DNA from: Poa pratensis | Taxonomy: Eukaryota > Streptophyta > Magnoliopsida > Poales > Poaceae | NCBI GenBank assembly: GCA_947311845.1 | Contig: CAMZMU010000111.1 | Span: 28,452,326 to 28,516,325, forward strand | Direction: 5' to 3' | Length of the DNA stretch: 64,000 nt | Notes under the pieces: model-generated | Seen by the model: the letters and a program-made list of their open reading frames with translations, nothing else | The model's database searches: none | What the model was told of the DNA's origin: nothing | Shown: piece after piece, positions 1-11,722 of the stretch | Numbering within the stretch: position 1 is the stretch's first letter | How the letters are laid out: each line of letters starts with the position of its first letter | Made by a program: the position numbers and the translations under genes

Positions 1-1160
1 AAACCAAATGTAAACTTCTCTAAATAAGAACAACCGGTAAATCCTGAGATGCAATAACTTTTGGAAGGAAGCTCCAAACGAGATGAAACCAACGAGGTTG
101 GAAAGGTAGCGACAAGAGGATATACCACACATGGAAGGTGTGGACCTTATCTCGAGGAGAACCGATAATATTTCCAACACCGAGAATGCAACAAGATTTC
201 CAACCGGACTCCGTTTTCAATGATCTTGGGCTTGCTCCGAAGATAATCACAAGCACTATAAGATCATGCATATGCACATCATAGTCCAACATGTGAGAAG
301 GAGAACACAAGAGGAGAGTTTGACCTCTCTTCGAAAAGACCAACCGGTAAAACCTCCAACATCAAAAACATCACAAGATATTAAAATGGAATCCGTTTTT
401 GATGAACTAGAGCTTGGTATAGAGATGAACACAAGCTCTAAATTCTCACATGGATAAAAGCCAAATAAGAACCAAGAAAGAATGATATGCCAAGTATGCA
501 AAGGTTTGAGCTATCCACAAAGATGTGATCAAGTTACTCACTTGAGAGCCCCTCTTGATAGTACGCCGTCTATCCTAAACCCGGTCTCTCACTACACCAC
601 GAGACCGGTAAAATAGAAACCCTATCAAGATCATACCTTTGCCTTGCGCATTCCACTTGAGCTAGATGATGACGATCTTGATCTCTTCAAGTGGACCACC
701 TTTTTTGATTGCGCTTGCTAGCACATGCTTGATGAAGACATCACCAAAAGTTCCGTCTTCATGTATCCACTTGCACTTTGTCTTCTTATCTTGATATAGA
801 TGATGGCTTGGAGCTAAACATGAATGATTACTCAATCTTCTTCTCCAAGCCATGCTTGCAATAAGCTCATCTCTACACATGACCATTCTTCATATAAACC
901 CTTGAATAGAGCATTGATCATCATGTAATCTTCTAGAGTCCAACACATGAACTACAATCTTTTCCTATGGACACGATCTACAAGTATATCTCAATGCAAA
1001 CATTAGTCCATAAGGATTGTCATTAATTACCAAAACCACGCATGGGGCAACACATGCACTTTCACGGAGCTATACGACGACCTGATGTACCAGACTCCAC
1101 CGCCGCTCCCGACGCAGGAAACCCAGACACAGGAGGAGTAGCCGTTGCAAGGCCGAGGGA
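1..1160. other. Repeat-like DNA without a gene
   Basis: No convincing coding region. The stretch has two related paragraphs (about 25-235 and 335-460) sharing CCGGTAAA, CACAAGATATT-like and AACGGA/ACTCCGTTTT motifs, which look like the diverged inside of an old retroelement. The last 110 bases read in plus as a short Pro/Gln-rich tail and may be the end of a lost ORF. No family could be assigned. Confidence 0.4.
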
Positions 1161-1249
1161 TGCGTGGCCACCGTGCTCCGAGACGCTTGTCACCTTCCGG
1201 GCGTCGACCGCGTAGACAGCCGCGGACACGTGCTCACAGAGATGACCGA

Positions 1250-1465
1250 TACTACTATCTGTGAGACATATTTCTATCTATGTATGAGACATATTTATGA
1301 GACATATTTCTATCTATGTACTACTATCTATGAGACATATTTCTATATATGTATGAGACATATTCATATTTATGTTTGTATGAGACATATTATCTATGTA
1401 CGAGACATATTATTATCTATGTACGAGACGACATATCAGAGGAAAATAAGTTGTATGAGACATAT
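1250..1465. repeat. Degenerate tandem repeat GAGACATATTTCTATCTATG
   Basis: About eight to ten imperfect copies of a roughly 20-25 base unit built on GAGACATAT and ATCTATGTA follow one another. The array happens to be open in one plus frame, but the translation only mirrors the repeat, so it is not called as a gene. Confidence 0.7.
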
Positions 1466-1546
1466 TATTAAACAAATATTGGAACTTATACAGACAACAA
1501 GAAAAGTGGTAGCAGCGACAACACAACATAAATTGAAAAAGAAAAG

Positions 1547-1985
1547 TCATCTACCATCGACACAGCCTCCCGCATCACTCTCCCCCTTCAACGATGCTTC
1601 ACCCTTGTCTTTTGACGACGCCGCACCCTTGCCCTTCGACGCCGCCGTCGCTGCTGGAGCTTTCTTGCTCGCTTCAGTCGGCATGAAGATATCATCTTCA
1701 TCCTCGCTCTCCTCGACCCATGAAATCGGTTTACGAAAAGCAGACAACATATCTGCTTCACTCCTATATGTTAGTTTCTTCTTCTGCTACCTAGCATACA
1801 GTCTCACAAGTTCTTTTTCTATTTCCTTCGAATCCCTTCGTGGCCACCCATGCCTAACTAGCTTCGCTGATAGCTCACGGAGATAAGGTGGATTACTAAC
1901 AATATCTTGGAATGGGATCTTTTTATTGTCTACCTTGAAATCGACCGTAAACTACAAAAGTAGTGCTGACATTCCTCCCAGGAAA
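1547..1985 (-). pseudogene. Fragment of an unknown ORF with an acidic/Ala-Lys-Ser tail
   Basis: On minus, a reading frame from about 1,960 down to 1,547 gives a peptide with a helical part (PPYLRELSAKLVRHGWPRR) and, after one in-frame TAG at the end of LVRLYAR, a second part with KPISWVEESEDEDD and a low-complexity Ala/Lys/Ser tail. The two parts read as one protein apart from that stop, so this looks like the C-terminal end of a broken gene, probably transposon-borne. I do not recognise the family. Confidence 0.4.
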
Positions 1986-2084
1986 CTACCATCTGAAGGA
2001 AAACTCGACATGTTCGAGTGAGTGGACTATGCTTACGAACTCGACATCTCCTCCTGGGGTTTTTATAGGACGAGCACAGAACAA

Positions 2085-2385
2085 TTGGCGGGAGAAACAG
2101 GCGGGAGCAAGTCTGGCGGGAAAATAAAAGGCGGGAGCAAGTTTGGCGGGAAAATTAGGCACGGCAGAAAAATGGCTGGAGAAGAAGGACGGGAGGAAAA
2201 TGGCGGGAACAAAATGGCGGGAGGAAAAGGGCGGAAGAAAAATGGCGGGAGAAAAAAAAAGCGGGAACAATTGACCGCGAAACAAATTTACTCGATAAAA
2301 CCAAAATATGCGCGGTGCCGGGAAATATGAGCGGGAAAATAATGGCAACATTAGCGGTGGCGGGAAATATGAATATATGGGCCAA
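2085..2385. repeat. GGCGGGA-rich simple repeat
   Basis: More than ten copies of GGCGGGA or GCGGGAA/GCGGGAG spaced by 8-20 bases, interleaved with AAAATGGC. Purine-rich on plus. It could be a subterminal or promoter-like repeat of an older transposon, but no coding sequence was seen. Confidence 0.65.
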
Positions 2386-2417
2386 CAGTCGGCAAAAACA
2401 TAAAAAAAATAGAAAAT

Positions 2418-2573
2418 GCAACTTTCGGCACGGCCAGAGCCGAAACATGCCTGTCGGCCCCGCCGTTACGCGAAAGACTGGCGCACATGCAGATCAGCCA
2501 GCTTTCGGTTTGGCCCGTGCCGAAACCCTCTGGTTTTGGCCTGGCCCGTGCCGAAACGCAGGTTTCGGCCCGG
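2418..2573. repeat. TTTCGGC/GCCGAAA inverted-motif cluster
   Basis: The motif TTTCGGC and its complement GCCGAAA occur about seven times in 150 bases, usually with GGCCCGTGCC-like partners. Such alternating short motifs are typical of subterminal regions of CACTA-type transposons. Element E1 inserted directly at the end of this cluster. The transposon end itself was not found. Confidence 0.5.
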
Positions 2574-2578
2574 CCGTT
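2574..2578. repeat. E1 target-site duplication (left), CCGTT
   Basis: CCGTT immediately precedes the TG of the left LTR and is repeated right after the CA of the right LTR at 20,648-20,652. A five-base duplication is standard for Ty3/gypsy integrases and proves that the two LTRs belong to one insertion. Confidence 0.95.
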
Positions 2579-3098
2579 TGTCATCGTATCGGCATAGTTG
2601 ATAGGAGACGGGGGTCCTCTAGCCGAGGGTGAACGTAGGGCAAGAAGGTGGACGTCGTCAAGGACGGGATTGTACACGGCAGTTTACCCAGCTTCAGGCT
2701 CCACGACGGTGGCGGAGCCCTACGTGCTGCTATAACTCACTATAAGGCAAATAGCCGTGTTACAGGTTACAATGAGTTGGTTGTATGATTGATCGTTGCC
2801 CTAAAGGCGTCCCTGGTCCGGCTTATATAGGCGGCCAGACGCAGGGGTACAAGGTTGTAACGTATCCGACAAGACTACAGAGTCCTAAACCTATCCGGCA
2901 AGTATGCCGCCTACCGCCTATGTCTTGATGGCTTCATGGGCTTCGGTCTTGGGCCTCCGTCCTGTCGGCATCCGCCTACCTTGACTTGCCGGCTATCTGG
3001 GCCGCCCGGTAGGCAAAGCCTTATCCACCACTGCAGGCCACCCTGGGCTAGCCGGATTTGCCATGTTGGTGATACCCCTAGTTGGTATAACCCCAACA
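2579..3098 (-). repeat. E1 3' LTR
   Basis: 520 bases starting TGTC and ending AACA on plus. On minus it starts TGTTGGGG and has a CCTATATAAG TATA box (2,821-2,830). It differs from the right LTR at three positions, each CpG in the right copy and CpA here. Confidence 0.95.
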
Positions 3099-3115
3099 TT
3101 AGCCCCTGGAAGGGT
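3099..3115 (-). promoter_or_regulatory. E1 polypurine tract
   Basis: Read on minus, CCTTCCAGGGGCTAA abuts the TGTTGGGG start of the 3' LTR. This is the expected site of plus-strand DNA priming. The GGGGCTA core is shared with the polypurine tract of E2. Confidence 0.75.
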
Positions 3116-3334
3116 TTAAGTTCTTCAGGCGCCGTCTTCTTTTGCCGATAACATCCATCTTGTTTGTAAACGTCTGAAGAGCTTGAAGCATTCCATAATT
3201 GAAAGAATAGGCGGCGGTCCGACAAAAGTTGCTAGAACGCAGCCGCCAACATGGGAAAGACGGACTGACAACTTGTCAGGAATCTCCCACACGTGATCTT
3301 GTCAAACTGACATTTTCCGCCAAAATTTGACGGG

Positions 3335-3342
3335 TGACGTCA
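3335..3342. promoter_or_regulatory. TGACGTCA palindrome upstream of the E1 antisense gene
   Basis: Perfect CRE-type bZIP site about 290 bases before the start codon of the antisense gene. Its use is inferred only from position. Confidence 0.35.
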
Positions 3343-3444
3343 TGAAGTCCACGACAGTTTGAACCTCATGATGATCTCTCCACTACGTGCGGGAATCGAG
3401 GAGACAATCTCGCAGACACCGTTGCCACAACGTGCAAATCGCGG

Positions 3445-3454
3445 ACACGTGGCG
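3445..3454. promoter_or_regulatory. ACACGTGGCG G-box/ABRE-like site upstream of the E1 antisense gene
   Basis: The 10-mer contains CACGTG and lies about 180 bases before the ATG at 3,635. The identical 10-mer occurs about 220 bases upstream of the antisense gene of E2. An A/T-rich TATA-like AATAAAAA follows near 3,502. Confidence 0.4.
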
Positions 3455-3634
3455 AAAATCTCTCCATGCCTTATCCCTTGCACGAATCTCGGAACAGAGG
3501 AAATAAAAACCCCCACTCGTACCGCGCCGCCCCATTCTCCTCCTTCGCGCACACACCTCAACCTCCACCCTCTCGAGCTCTTCACCTCTGCTACCAACTC
3601 CGGCGTAGCGCTCCTAGAAGCACCACCAGCTGTA

Positions 3635-6600
3635 ATGGCGAGCACCAGCGACCAGATTCCCACGGAGGAGGTTTCGGCGGCGGCGGCGTCCGGATCTGGA
3701 TCTGTTCCAGTTGCAACGGCGACGGCAGCGGCGGCGGCGGCTGCGGGCAGCACTGCCCCAAATTTCTCGTCCTCGCCCACAGCCACGGACGGGACTCCTT
3801 CTTCTCCGACGCCGGCGACGGCGACGGCCGCACCCTCCTCCCCCATTTGCGCAACTCCTCTGGCCTCGACGGCGCCTGAGCCAGCCGATCCAGAGGTTGC
3901 CGTCGATGAAGATAGTGATGAAGAGGAAGAGGCCGCGGATTTGGGCTCCAGGTACTGGCTTCCGTCATGTTTGACGGAAGCGTACATGAAGCAACTGGAG
4001 GAAGGCGGCTTCCTGCCAACCCAGGCAGAATGCGGTTGGCGGATTCCAGGAGACGAAGTTGTCCCTGACCCAGTTGACGGAGAGAGGGTCATGCTGACCT
4101 CCCATCTTCTGCGCGGTATGACCTTGCCGCCCTCCACCTTCTTTTCCGCCATTCTAGACCACTATGGGCTGCAGCCACACAATATTGCACCCAATAGCAT
4201 CTTAGTTTTAGCCGGCTTCCAAGCCTTATTTGAGGGCTACTTAGGAATAGCTCCCACAGTAGAAGCCTTCAAATACTGCTTTATCTGCCACCGGCAAACT
4301 ATCTCTGGCGGAGCGCTGGCAACTTGCGGCAGCGTGACCTTCAATTGCCGCCAAGGTGCCTGGTATCCAAAAATCCCTTACGTGGATTCCGTCAAGAATT
4401 GGACCAGCACCTTCTTCTATTGTAAGGACATCCCAGCTCCCGGCAAAACGGTAGGCATTCCGCCTTTTGTCAACTCCCCGCCAGAGTATCAAGCACACTG
4501 GACTGAGAAGCCAACAACCATTCTACCAGAGGAACTCCGCCTAGCTTTTAGGCGGATCGAGTTTCTCACATCAACCATGGTCCCTCCCCGCCTTGACGGA
4601 GTTGACACCGTCCTGTGTTGGCTGTCGAGGCGGATCATGCCTTTGCGCCATCGCCCACTCAAGATGTGCGAATACAAGGCGGAGGAGGCTGACGGCACGC
4701 TCGACACAGACGTGCTTCTTTATCGGCTGCGAGAACTCATTCAGCCGAGATTTGTTAAGGTGGCGGAAAGCGTCGCCATGTTTACTCACGACAATCCAGC
4801 TCCAGAGGTATGGCAAAACTTCCTTTACTTTCATGCACTTGCTTTCCTAACCAAAGTCAATACTAACTTGCCTTTGCCTTTCCAGCTGGCGACCTTGGCG
4901 GAGGAGGACTTGGCCCCCAGATACTACGATGCTGGGGCCAAGACCAAGAAACGCAAGCTCGTCTCCACCAAGGAGATGGAGAAGAGGAAGAAAGCCGCCA
5001 CCACCACTGAGGCGGAAGATGAGATTTTGGGGAACAAAGTTCCCACCAAATGGTAAGCTACTGCCCATTTAGTTTGCTTTGTGTTTAGGCTACCTCATTG
5101 CTAACATGTTTTCGCCTTCTTTCAGAGCCAGACCTGTGATGCCCAAACTGCGTGCCAATGTGAAGGCGGCAGCCGGCAGAGGCAGACCGTTGAGATTTTC
5201 TCCGGCAACTGCACCGGCGACCCCTGCCACCAATATTCCCGCGGTTTTATGCCCGGGAACCTTTATGGCGGACAAGGTGAGGATGACCGGCTCTGCGTAG
5301 AGCGCAGCAGAGAAAGCGGCGGGCAAAAAAGTTGCCACCAGTACCTCCCAAAGATCGGCTGAAGCTACGGCTAATGATGCCGCTCGGATCATGGAAATAA
5401 AGAAAGAGACGGCAGAGGCCGCCAAAATAAAACTTGCCGGATCATCTTCACGCTCCAGCCCCGGAACTGAACAAGGCACAGGAGGCACCAACATGGGTGC
5501 GCGACAAACGCTGCAAACCATGTGGGACGGTACCAAAAACTGGTATCGACACATGAGGACTCTCCACGACACCCATGACGCAGAACTCGAGGTAAAGTAG
5601 TACATAGTTGTAGCCCCCGACTACTTTGTCGGCGAAAACTTGACTTAGCCGGCGAAGTGGTCTGTTTACTATGACATTAAACTTAACCTTTGTTGTCCGC
5701 GTGTGTGCAGACCACCTTGGCGTCCAACCGCGAACTGTTTGCTGCCGCGGAGGCCAAGAACAGGGAATGCCGGGAGCTTCAGCAAGAACTGGAGCTGAAG
5801 AACGGCCAACTTGCGAGCCTCGAAGAAGCGCGCAAAAAGGATGAAGGTTATAATTTTCTTTGCCTTCTTCTCATCCGCCAAGTTTTCCATGGCTACTCCG
5901 ACAAGTATTTTAGCCGGAGTTTTTTCCTTTTGTTTGTTGTAGAATTGTTAAACACTGCGCAAGATGTTCTCAAGAACTCAGCTAACATGCAAGCTTTGAT
6001 GAACGAAGCTGCAGATCTGGCCAAGGAGGTCATGAAGCTGAAGGCGGACCATGCCAAAGAGTTGGAGGAACGGGATATGGCTCATGCCACCGCCTGCAGC
6101 AAGTTGACTGATCAGATCCAAAATCTGACCAACAGTCTTGCTGAGGTGACCAAGAACTCCAAGCTTCAGCAAGAGAACCATGCCAAGGCAGTTCAACTTG
6201 CCGAAGAAACACTGGCCACCCACCTGGATGAGATCAATGCCATCCATGACCATGTCCTTGGTAACTTTCGAAACTTTGCTTTCATTTTTGCGCTTTGGAA
6301 CTTCTTGCCGGCTTGTGTTTAACTTGTGAAATTTTTTCTCCTTGCAGCCCCGGTAAACTTGAGCGATACAGAGGACACCTCTCCTCGCCTAGCGCGCATA
6401 TTGAAAGTTGGCGAGGTGATCACCAATATCAAAAGCGCAAGCCAAGCATTCGCCGCCAAGTTCTACCCTAGCGAGGGCAGCGATCCGGTTGTTTTTGACG
6501 CGGTGCCAGAACTTCTGGTGAAGGCGGCCGACGATCGTGAGGGCATACTGCGCTCTGCCGCTCGCGGCGCCGCCAAAGTTGCCCTTGCCCTGTGCAAAGC

Positions 6601-6913
6601 CTGGTATGCCGAGGCGGACATGCATCAGGTGACAGAATACATGCCCACTGAGGATGAAAATGGCGATGCCATTGACTCCAAGGAAGTGATGGCTTCTGTT
6701 GCCGGCTACGCCACGCGCGTCGCCAACATGGTGGATCTCCGCGTCTTCTACAAGGAGCACCCAGATCCGCATCTTGCCGCAGGCGAAGCATCTTCAGTTG
6801 TCGGCGTGGACACCACAGGTGGCGAGGGGGAAGCTGAACAAGGCAGCCCCAAGGATGGCGGAACCAGCCCCCAAGCCCCCGAGGCGGCATTGACCAAGGC
6901 GGCGACTCCTTAG
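3635..6913 (+). pseudogene. E1 antisense gene, PF04195-type domain protein (five exons, two stops)
   Basis: Lies on the strand opposite to E1 gag-pol and ends tail to tail with it. Exons by GT-AG reading: 3,635-5,052, 5,126-5,591, 5,711-5,846, 5,943-6,260 and 6,348-6,913. The last three junctions keep the frame exactly. The first would create TGA at the join, and a TAG lies at 5,298-5,300. Exon 1 has a Ser/Ala/Thr-rich start, an acidic stretch (DEDSDEEEE) and, from about residue 105, a domain with RYWLPSCL, LPPSTFF and YGLQPHNIAPNS that matches what I know as PF04195 (putative gypsy-type transposon protein). The end of exon 1 is basic (KTKKRKL, a likely nuclear signal), exons 3-4 are coiled coil, and exon 5 is helical. 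Such extra ORFs are known in Tat-lineage elements; their function is unknown. The start was chosen at the ATG before ASTSDQ because the upstream frame is only open by chance. Confidence 0.75.
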
Positions 6914-7457
6914 ATTTTCCTGCGAACAATGCAACAAGCCAACTTGCGTTAATCTGTGACGCATTAAAAACTTGTCTTATTTTGTCTGGTGTAAATATTC
7001 TTTTGTTGGGCCAACTTTATGCTACACTTGGCGGTAGTCTTATTTAAGTGGCCCGCCTTAAAAATGTATCTGTGTTTGCATGCTTAACGTTTCATATGTT
7101 GGCGGAACCTCATCACAGTTACTTCAGCTGTGCCAACCAGGCGCAATACCAATTAGTTTAGACACAGAGACTAAAGCCGGCATGTTGGTGCCAACGACAT
7201 ACTACTAGGCGACCCACATACAAAACAAACAGATAGTCATATTAGGCGGTGCAAATATTGTTTGCTTAATTTTAGCCGGCAACGGCAAATGCCAAAAAAG
7301 TTAGGACCATTAGCACTAAGCGAAAATTTTGGTAACTTTTGACATGATAGATATATGATTGCAAGAAAAGACAAAAGATGGCATGATCTCTAGACGGACT
7401 GAGCAAACCACAACTTTTATTTCATAATCATATAATACTTATTACAATCAGAAATTG
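6914..7457. other. E1 convergent 3' untranslated region
   Basis: A/T-rich gap between the ends of the antisense gene and pol. No gene. Both transcripts must terminate or overlap here, so double-stranded RNA could form. Confidence 0.5.
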
Positions 7458-9321
7458 CTAAGTGTAAAAGGGACGTAGCTGCTCAATGTTCCATGGACGC
7501 TTGGTTTCTTCGTACTTGTCGTCAACCGTGCGCTTCCGCTTACGCCTCTCTTCTTCTTCTTGTATCCGTCACGTATGTCCGTCAAGTAGTAGAACCATTG
7601 AGCAGTACTTTGCTGACCACAAAGGGCCCTTCCCAAGGAGGGGATAACTTATGCAAGCCTTTCCTATCTTGGATTAGGCGGAGGACCAGGTCACCTACTC
7701 TAAAACTACGTTGTCGCACTCTTCGACTATGATACCGGCGCAGATTCTGCTGATAGATGGCGGATCGTGCAATGGCAACGTCACGTTCTTCGTCAAGTAG
7801 ATCAAGGCCGTCCTGTCTTGCATCTTCTGCGTCTTCTTCGACGTAGGCTTGAATTCTGGGGGAGTCAAACATCATGTCGGATGGCAGTACTGCTTCAGCG
7901 CCATAGACTAAGAAGAAAGGAGTAAACTTGGTTGATCTGTTTGGTGTTGTACGCAAACTCCAAAGGACAGATTGCAACTCTTCAACCCAAGCCCCAGCTG
8001 CCCTGTGCAAAGGTACTTCGAGACGCGGCTTGATTCCCTGAAGAACCAAACCATTGGTACGTTCTACTTGACCATTTGCCTGGGGATGTGCTACGGAAGC
8101 CAAATCCAGCCGGATACCATGTTGGTTGCAGTATTCCTCAACTTCGCCTTGCGATAAGTTCGTGCCATTGTCGGTGATAATGCTATGTGGCACCCCGAAC
8201 CGAGAGATTATGCCCCACAGAAAGTTGGCGGCTGTGGCGCCATCAAGCTTTTTATAGGTTTAGCTTCAACCCATTTGGTGAATTTGTCTACCGCAACTAA
8301 CAAGTGCGTGTAGCCCCCAGGCGCCGTCTTAAACGGACCAACCATGTCCAAGCCCCAGACCGCAAAGGCCAAGTGATGGGTATTGTTTTCTCTTGAGCCG
8401 GCATGTGAGGTTGCCGGGCGTATAGTTGGCAGCCTTTGCAGCGTTTGACATATCTTCTGCGTCCTCCTTGGCTGTCAACCAATAAAAACCTTGCCGGAAA
8501 GCTTTTGATACAATAGAGCGTGACGAAGCATGATGTCCGCAAACGCCGGCATGTATCTCATCCAACAAGTTTTTGCCCTCCTCTGGTGAAATGCAACGTT
8601 GGTAGACTCCAGTAGTACTACGCTTGTACAATTCACCTTTAATTATTGTGAATGCCTTGGCTCTTCTAACTATTTGCCGTCGCAACACCTCATCTTCCGG
8701 CAACTCTTGGTTGACCAGGAAATTCAAGTATGGGGTTGTCCAGTCCGGCTTTACCAAGTAGACGGCATAGCTGGCCTCTTCCACTGGTTCTGCCGCCTCT
8801 GGATCAAGAAGGTCAGCTCCTTTTATTGACGGTTTGTGGAGATGTTCCAGGAAAACATCCTTAGGTACCTTTTTGCGCTCAGATCCCAATCTGGCAAGTG
8901 TATCTGCCGCCTCATTTTCGGCTCTTGGGATGTGGCGGACCTCATATCCTAGGAAGCACTTGGCAAATTCGTCAACAGCAGCGCGATAAGCCGCCATTGT
9001 TGCACTTTTGGCATCCCATGTACCACGTATCTGTTGCGCAACCAGGTCTGAATCACCATAGCAGAGAACACGCTGGACACCAAGTTCCTTGGCAATATGT
9101 AAACCATGTAGAAGTGCTTCATATTCGGCAACATTGTTGGTTGCTTTGAAATGAATTTGTAGCACGTAGCTGAGTTTTCCCCTTGAGGATTTCTCAACAC
9201 AACCCCAGCCCCCGAGCCCTGAAGCATCTTTGATCCATCAAAGTGCATGATCCAGTACTCTGTTTCAGGGAGAGGTATTTCATCCATGGCTTCTGTCCAA
9301 TCTGCGACAAAATCTGCTAAG
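7458..9321 (-). pseudogene. E1 pol: second RNase H and integrase
   Basis: Minus frames carry an archaeal-type RNase H (HFDGSK near 9,240, NNVAEYEALLHGL near 9,135, CYGDSDLV near 9,050), then the integrase zinc finger (CGHHASSRS, then CKGCQ near 8,430), the catalytic core with IITDNGTN and NGQVERTNG, and a C-terminal part with WEGPFVVSK and WNIEQLRPFYT before TAG at 7,458-7,460. At least four frame changes are needed (near 9,150, 8,430, 8,240 and 7,590), so the protein cannot be made as read. The second RNase H between RT/RNase H and integrase is a hallmark of the Tat lineage. Confidence 0.85.
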
Positions 9322-10693
9322 GCTGAGACTTAATAGCATTTCTGGGTTTATATGTAATGTCAAAGGCGGCAAGTTCAATGCCCCATTTGGCAACTCTGCC
9401 GGTAGCCTCAGCATTGTTTATTATATCCCCAGAGGTGCTTTGCTCACCACAGTTATTGAATGTTCCTGGAAGTAATGTCTCAACTTCCTGGCGGCGTAAA
9501 AAACACCATAAGCCAGCTTCTGGTAATGCGGATAACGCTGCTTTGAGGCGGAAAAACTTCACTGATGAAATAGACAGGGCGTTGTTCACTTGCCTCGCTT
9601 CTCCCGCCTTGCGTTCCACAACCATAACTGCGCTGATAACCAAGTTGGTTGCAGCGATATATAGCAGCATTGGCTCCTCTGGACGAGGTGCTGCCAAAAT
9701 TGGGCAGTCGTTAATGCTACCTTTAGCTGTTGCAAGGCGGCATCTGCTTCGTCTGTCCACTCAAAGTTGTCGGATTTCCTCAAAAGCCGGTAAAGAGGCA
9801 TAGCCTTTTCACCAAGACGGCTAATGAAACGACTGACGGCAGCCGCGGAGCCGGCAAGGCGCTGCACGTCCTTCAGGCAAGTTGGCCTGGATATGTTGAG
9901 AATTGCCTTTATTTTCGCCGGGTTGACCTCAATCCCTCGTTCGGAAACGATAAAGCCAAGCAACTTGCCGGCAGGGACTCCAAACACACATTTGTTTGGA
10001 TTGAGTTCATCCTATATACCCGGAGATTATCGAAGGTTTCTCGAAGATCGTCAAGCAAATCCGCCTTTTTCCGAGACATGACGGCAATGTCGTCTATGTA
10101 GACGTGAACATTGCGGCCAATTTGTTCGTTAAGGCATCTTTGCATGCAACGCTGATACGTAGCGCCGGCATTTTTTAAGCCGAAGGGCATCGTAATGTAG
10201 CAGAACGTTCCATAGGGCGTGGTGAACGCTGTTTTTAGTTGGTCTGATTCCCGCATTTTAATTTGGTGGTACCCGGAGTACGCATCCAAAAAGCACAGCA
10301 GCTCGGAGCCGGCTGTGGAGTCTATGACCTGATCTATACGTGGTAAAGCAAAGTGGTCCTTAGGACAACACCTGTTCAAACCGGTATAATCGATACACAT
10401 CCTCAGCTCTTTATTAGGTTTGGGAACAAGTACAGGATTTGCCAACCAATCAGTATGCACTACCTCCCTAATGAACTTTGCCTCCTGCAACTTGATGATC
10501 TCCTTCCCGATAGCTTGTCTCTTCTTCTCCCCAAAGCGTCTGATTCCTTGCTTGACAGGTTTGGCTCCTTTATAGACATTAAGAGAGTGCTCGGCAAGTT
10601 CCCTGGGAACACCCGGCATGTCAGCAGATGACCATGCAAAGATGTCCCCGTTCTCACGGAGGAACTCGACGAGCGCGCTTTCCTATTTGTCAT
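9322..10693 (-). pseudogene. E1 pol: reverse transcriptase and first RNase H
   Basis: Reverse transcriptase of the gypsy type on minus: MPGVPRELAEHSLN, LRMCIDYTGLNRCCPKDHF, CFLDAYSGYHQI and the catalytic box VYIDD near 10,090, then FGVPAGKLLGF and RLAGSAAAVSRFISRLGEK. A connection/RNase H-like domain follows to about 9,330 (ATGRVAKWGIELAAFDITY). The reading frame shifts near 9,990, 9,700 and 9,590. Together with the flanking parts this would be the replication core of E1 if intact. Confidence 0.87.
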
Positions 10694-11722
10694 CTAAGCC
10701 GGATCCGATGGTGACTTGCTTGGAGCTATCACCTTTGACCAGATCCACCTTTTTGTGTCATCAGAGGCCTTGAAGGACTGCTTCGGTTCGGCAGTTTGCA
10801 CTTTTTCCGGCAACTTTGACGTATCAGTTTCCTTTCTCAGCATGGCGAGCTCCTCTGCATGGAGGACAGCTTCGGCGAAGGCGGCATTGCCACGTTCGCA
10901 CTCCTTTGCCTTTTTGAAGTTGCCGTTGACGGTAATGTACCGTTGGGTCCAGGCATCTTCAACTTGCTGTAGATGTAACATGGCCTCGCCATGAACTTGG
11001 CGAAAGCAGGCCGCCCAAAGATGGCATGGTAGGCACTCTTGAAGGGGACTACCTCGAACCGAACATATTCTGTGCGATAATTTGCTTCGGTTCCAAAGGT
11101 AACCTCAAGTTTGATGCTTCCCTTAGACTTGGCTTGCCTTCCCGGCACAATACCGTGAAAAGTGACCTTGCTGTAGTCAAGTTGACTTTCCGTCAAGTTC
11201 ATGCGCTTCAAGGTGTCTTCATAAAGGATGTTGAGGCTACTGCCTCCGTCCATCAACACCTTGGTCAATTTGAAGTTGGCGACAATTGGGTCGACAACGA
11301 GAGCGTACTTGCCGGGATGCGGCACACGGTCAGGGTGATCGTCCCTGTTCCATGTAATCGGAGCTTCAGACCAATTCAGATACTGGGGAACGTCTGGTAC
11401 CGTGGCATTGAGCTCACGTAGTTCCGCCTTCTCTTCCTTCGCAGAGGGAGTTCCTAGGAAACACACGAGTTGCTCGTGTACCTTGGGAAACTTTTTATCC
11501 TTGCGAGGTGGTTTGGGGTCCTCATCCTCTGACATGGAAACAGCCTCATCGTCATCTTCCTTCTTTGCTTTTTCCGCCTTTTTAGCCTTCTTTGGCTTCC
11601 AGCCGACATCAGGGTCCTTCTTGAAGTCATCAATAAAGCGGCACTCACCCAGTGTGTGGTTAACCTTGCCAAGATACGCGTGGATCGGGCAAGGCAGCAA
11701 TTTTGCCTCTTCGTAAGACATG
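10694..11722 (-). pseudogene. E1 zinc-knuckle and aspartic protease region
   Basis: Begins with a Tat-type zinc-knuckle variant, CPIHAY...NHTLGEC, instead of CCHC, then a Lys/Glu/Asp-rich linker and the protease. The active-site box LMDGGSSLNILY lies near 11,245 and HAIFGRPAFAKFMA near 11,030. A frame change near 10,950 separates the end (AKECERGNAAFAEAV) from the protease. It should process the Gag-Pol polyprotein. Confidence 0.82.
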
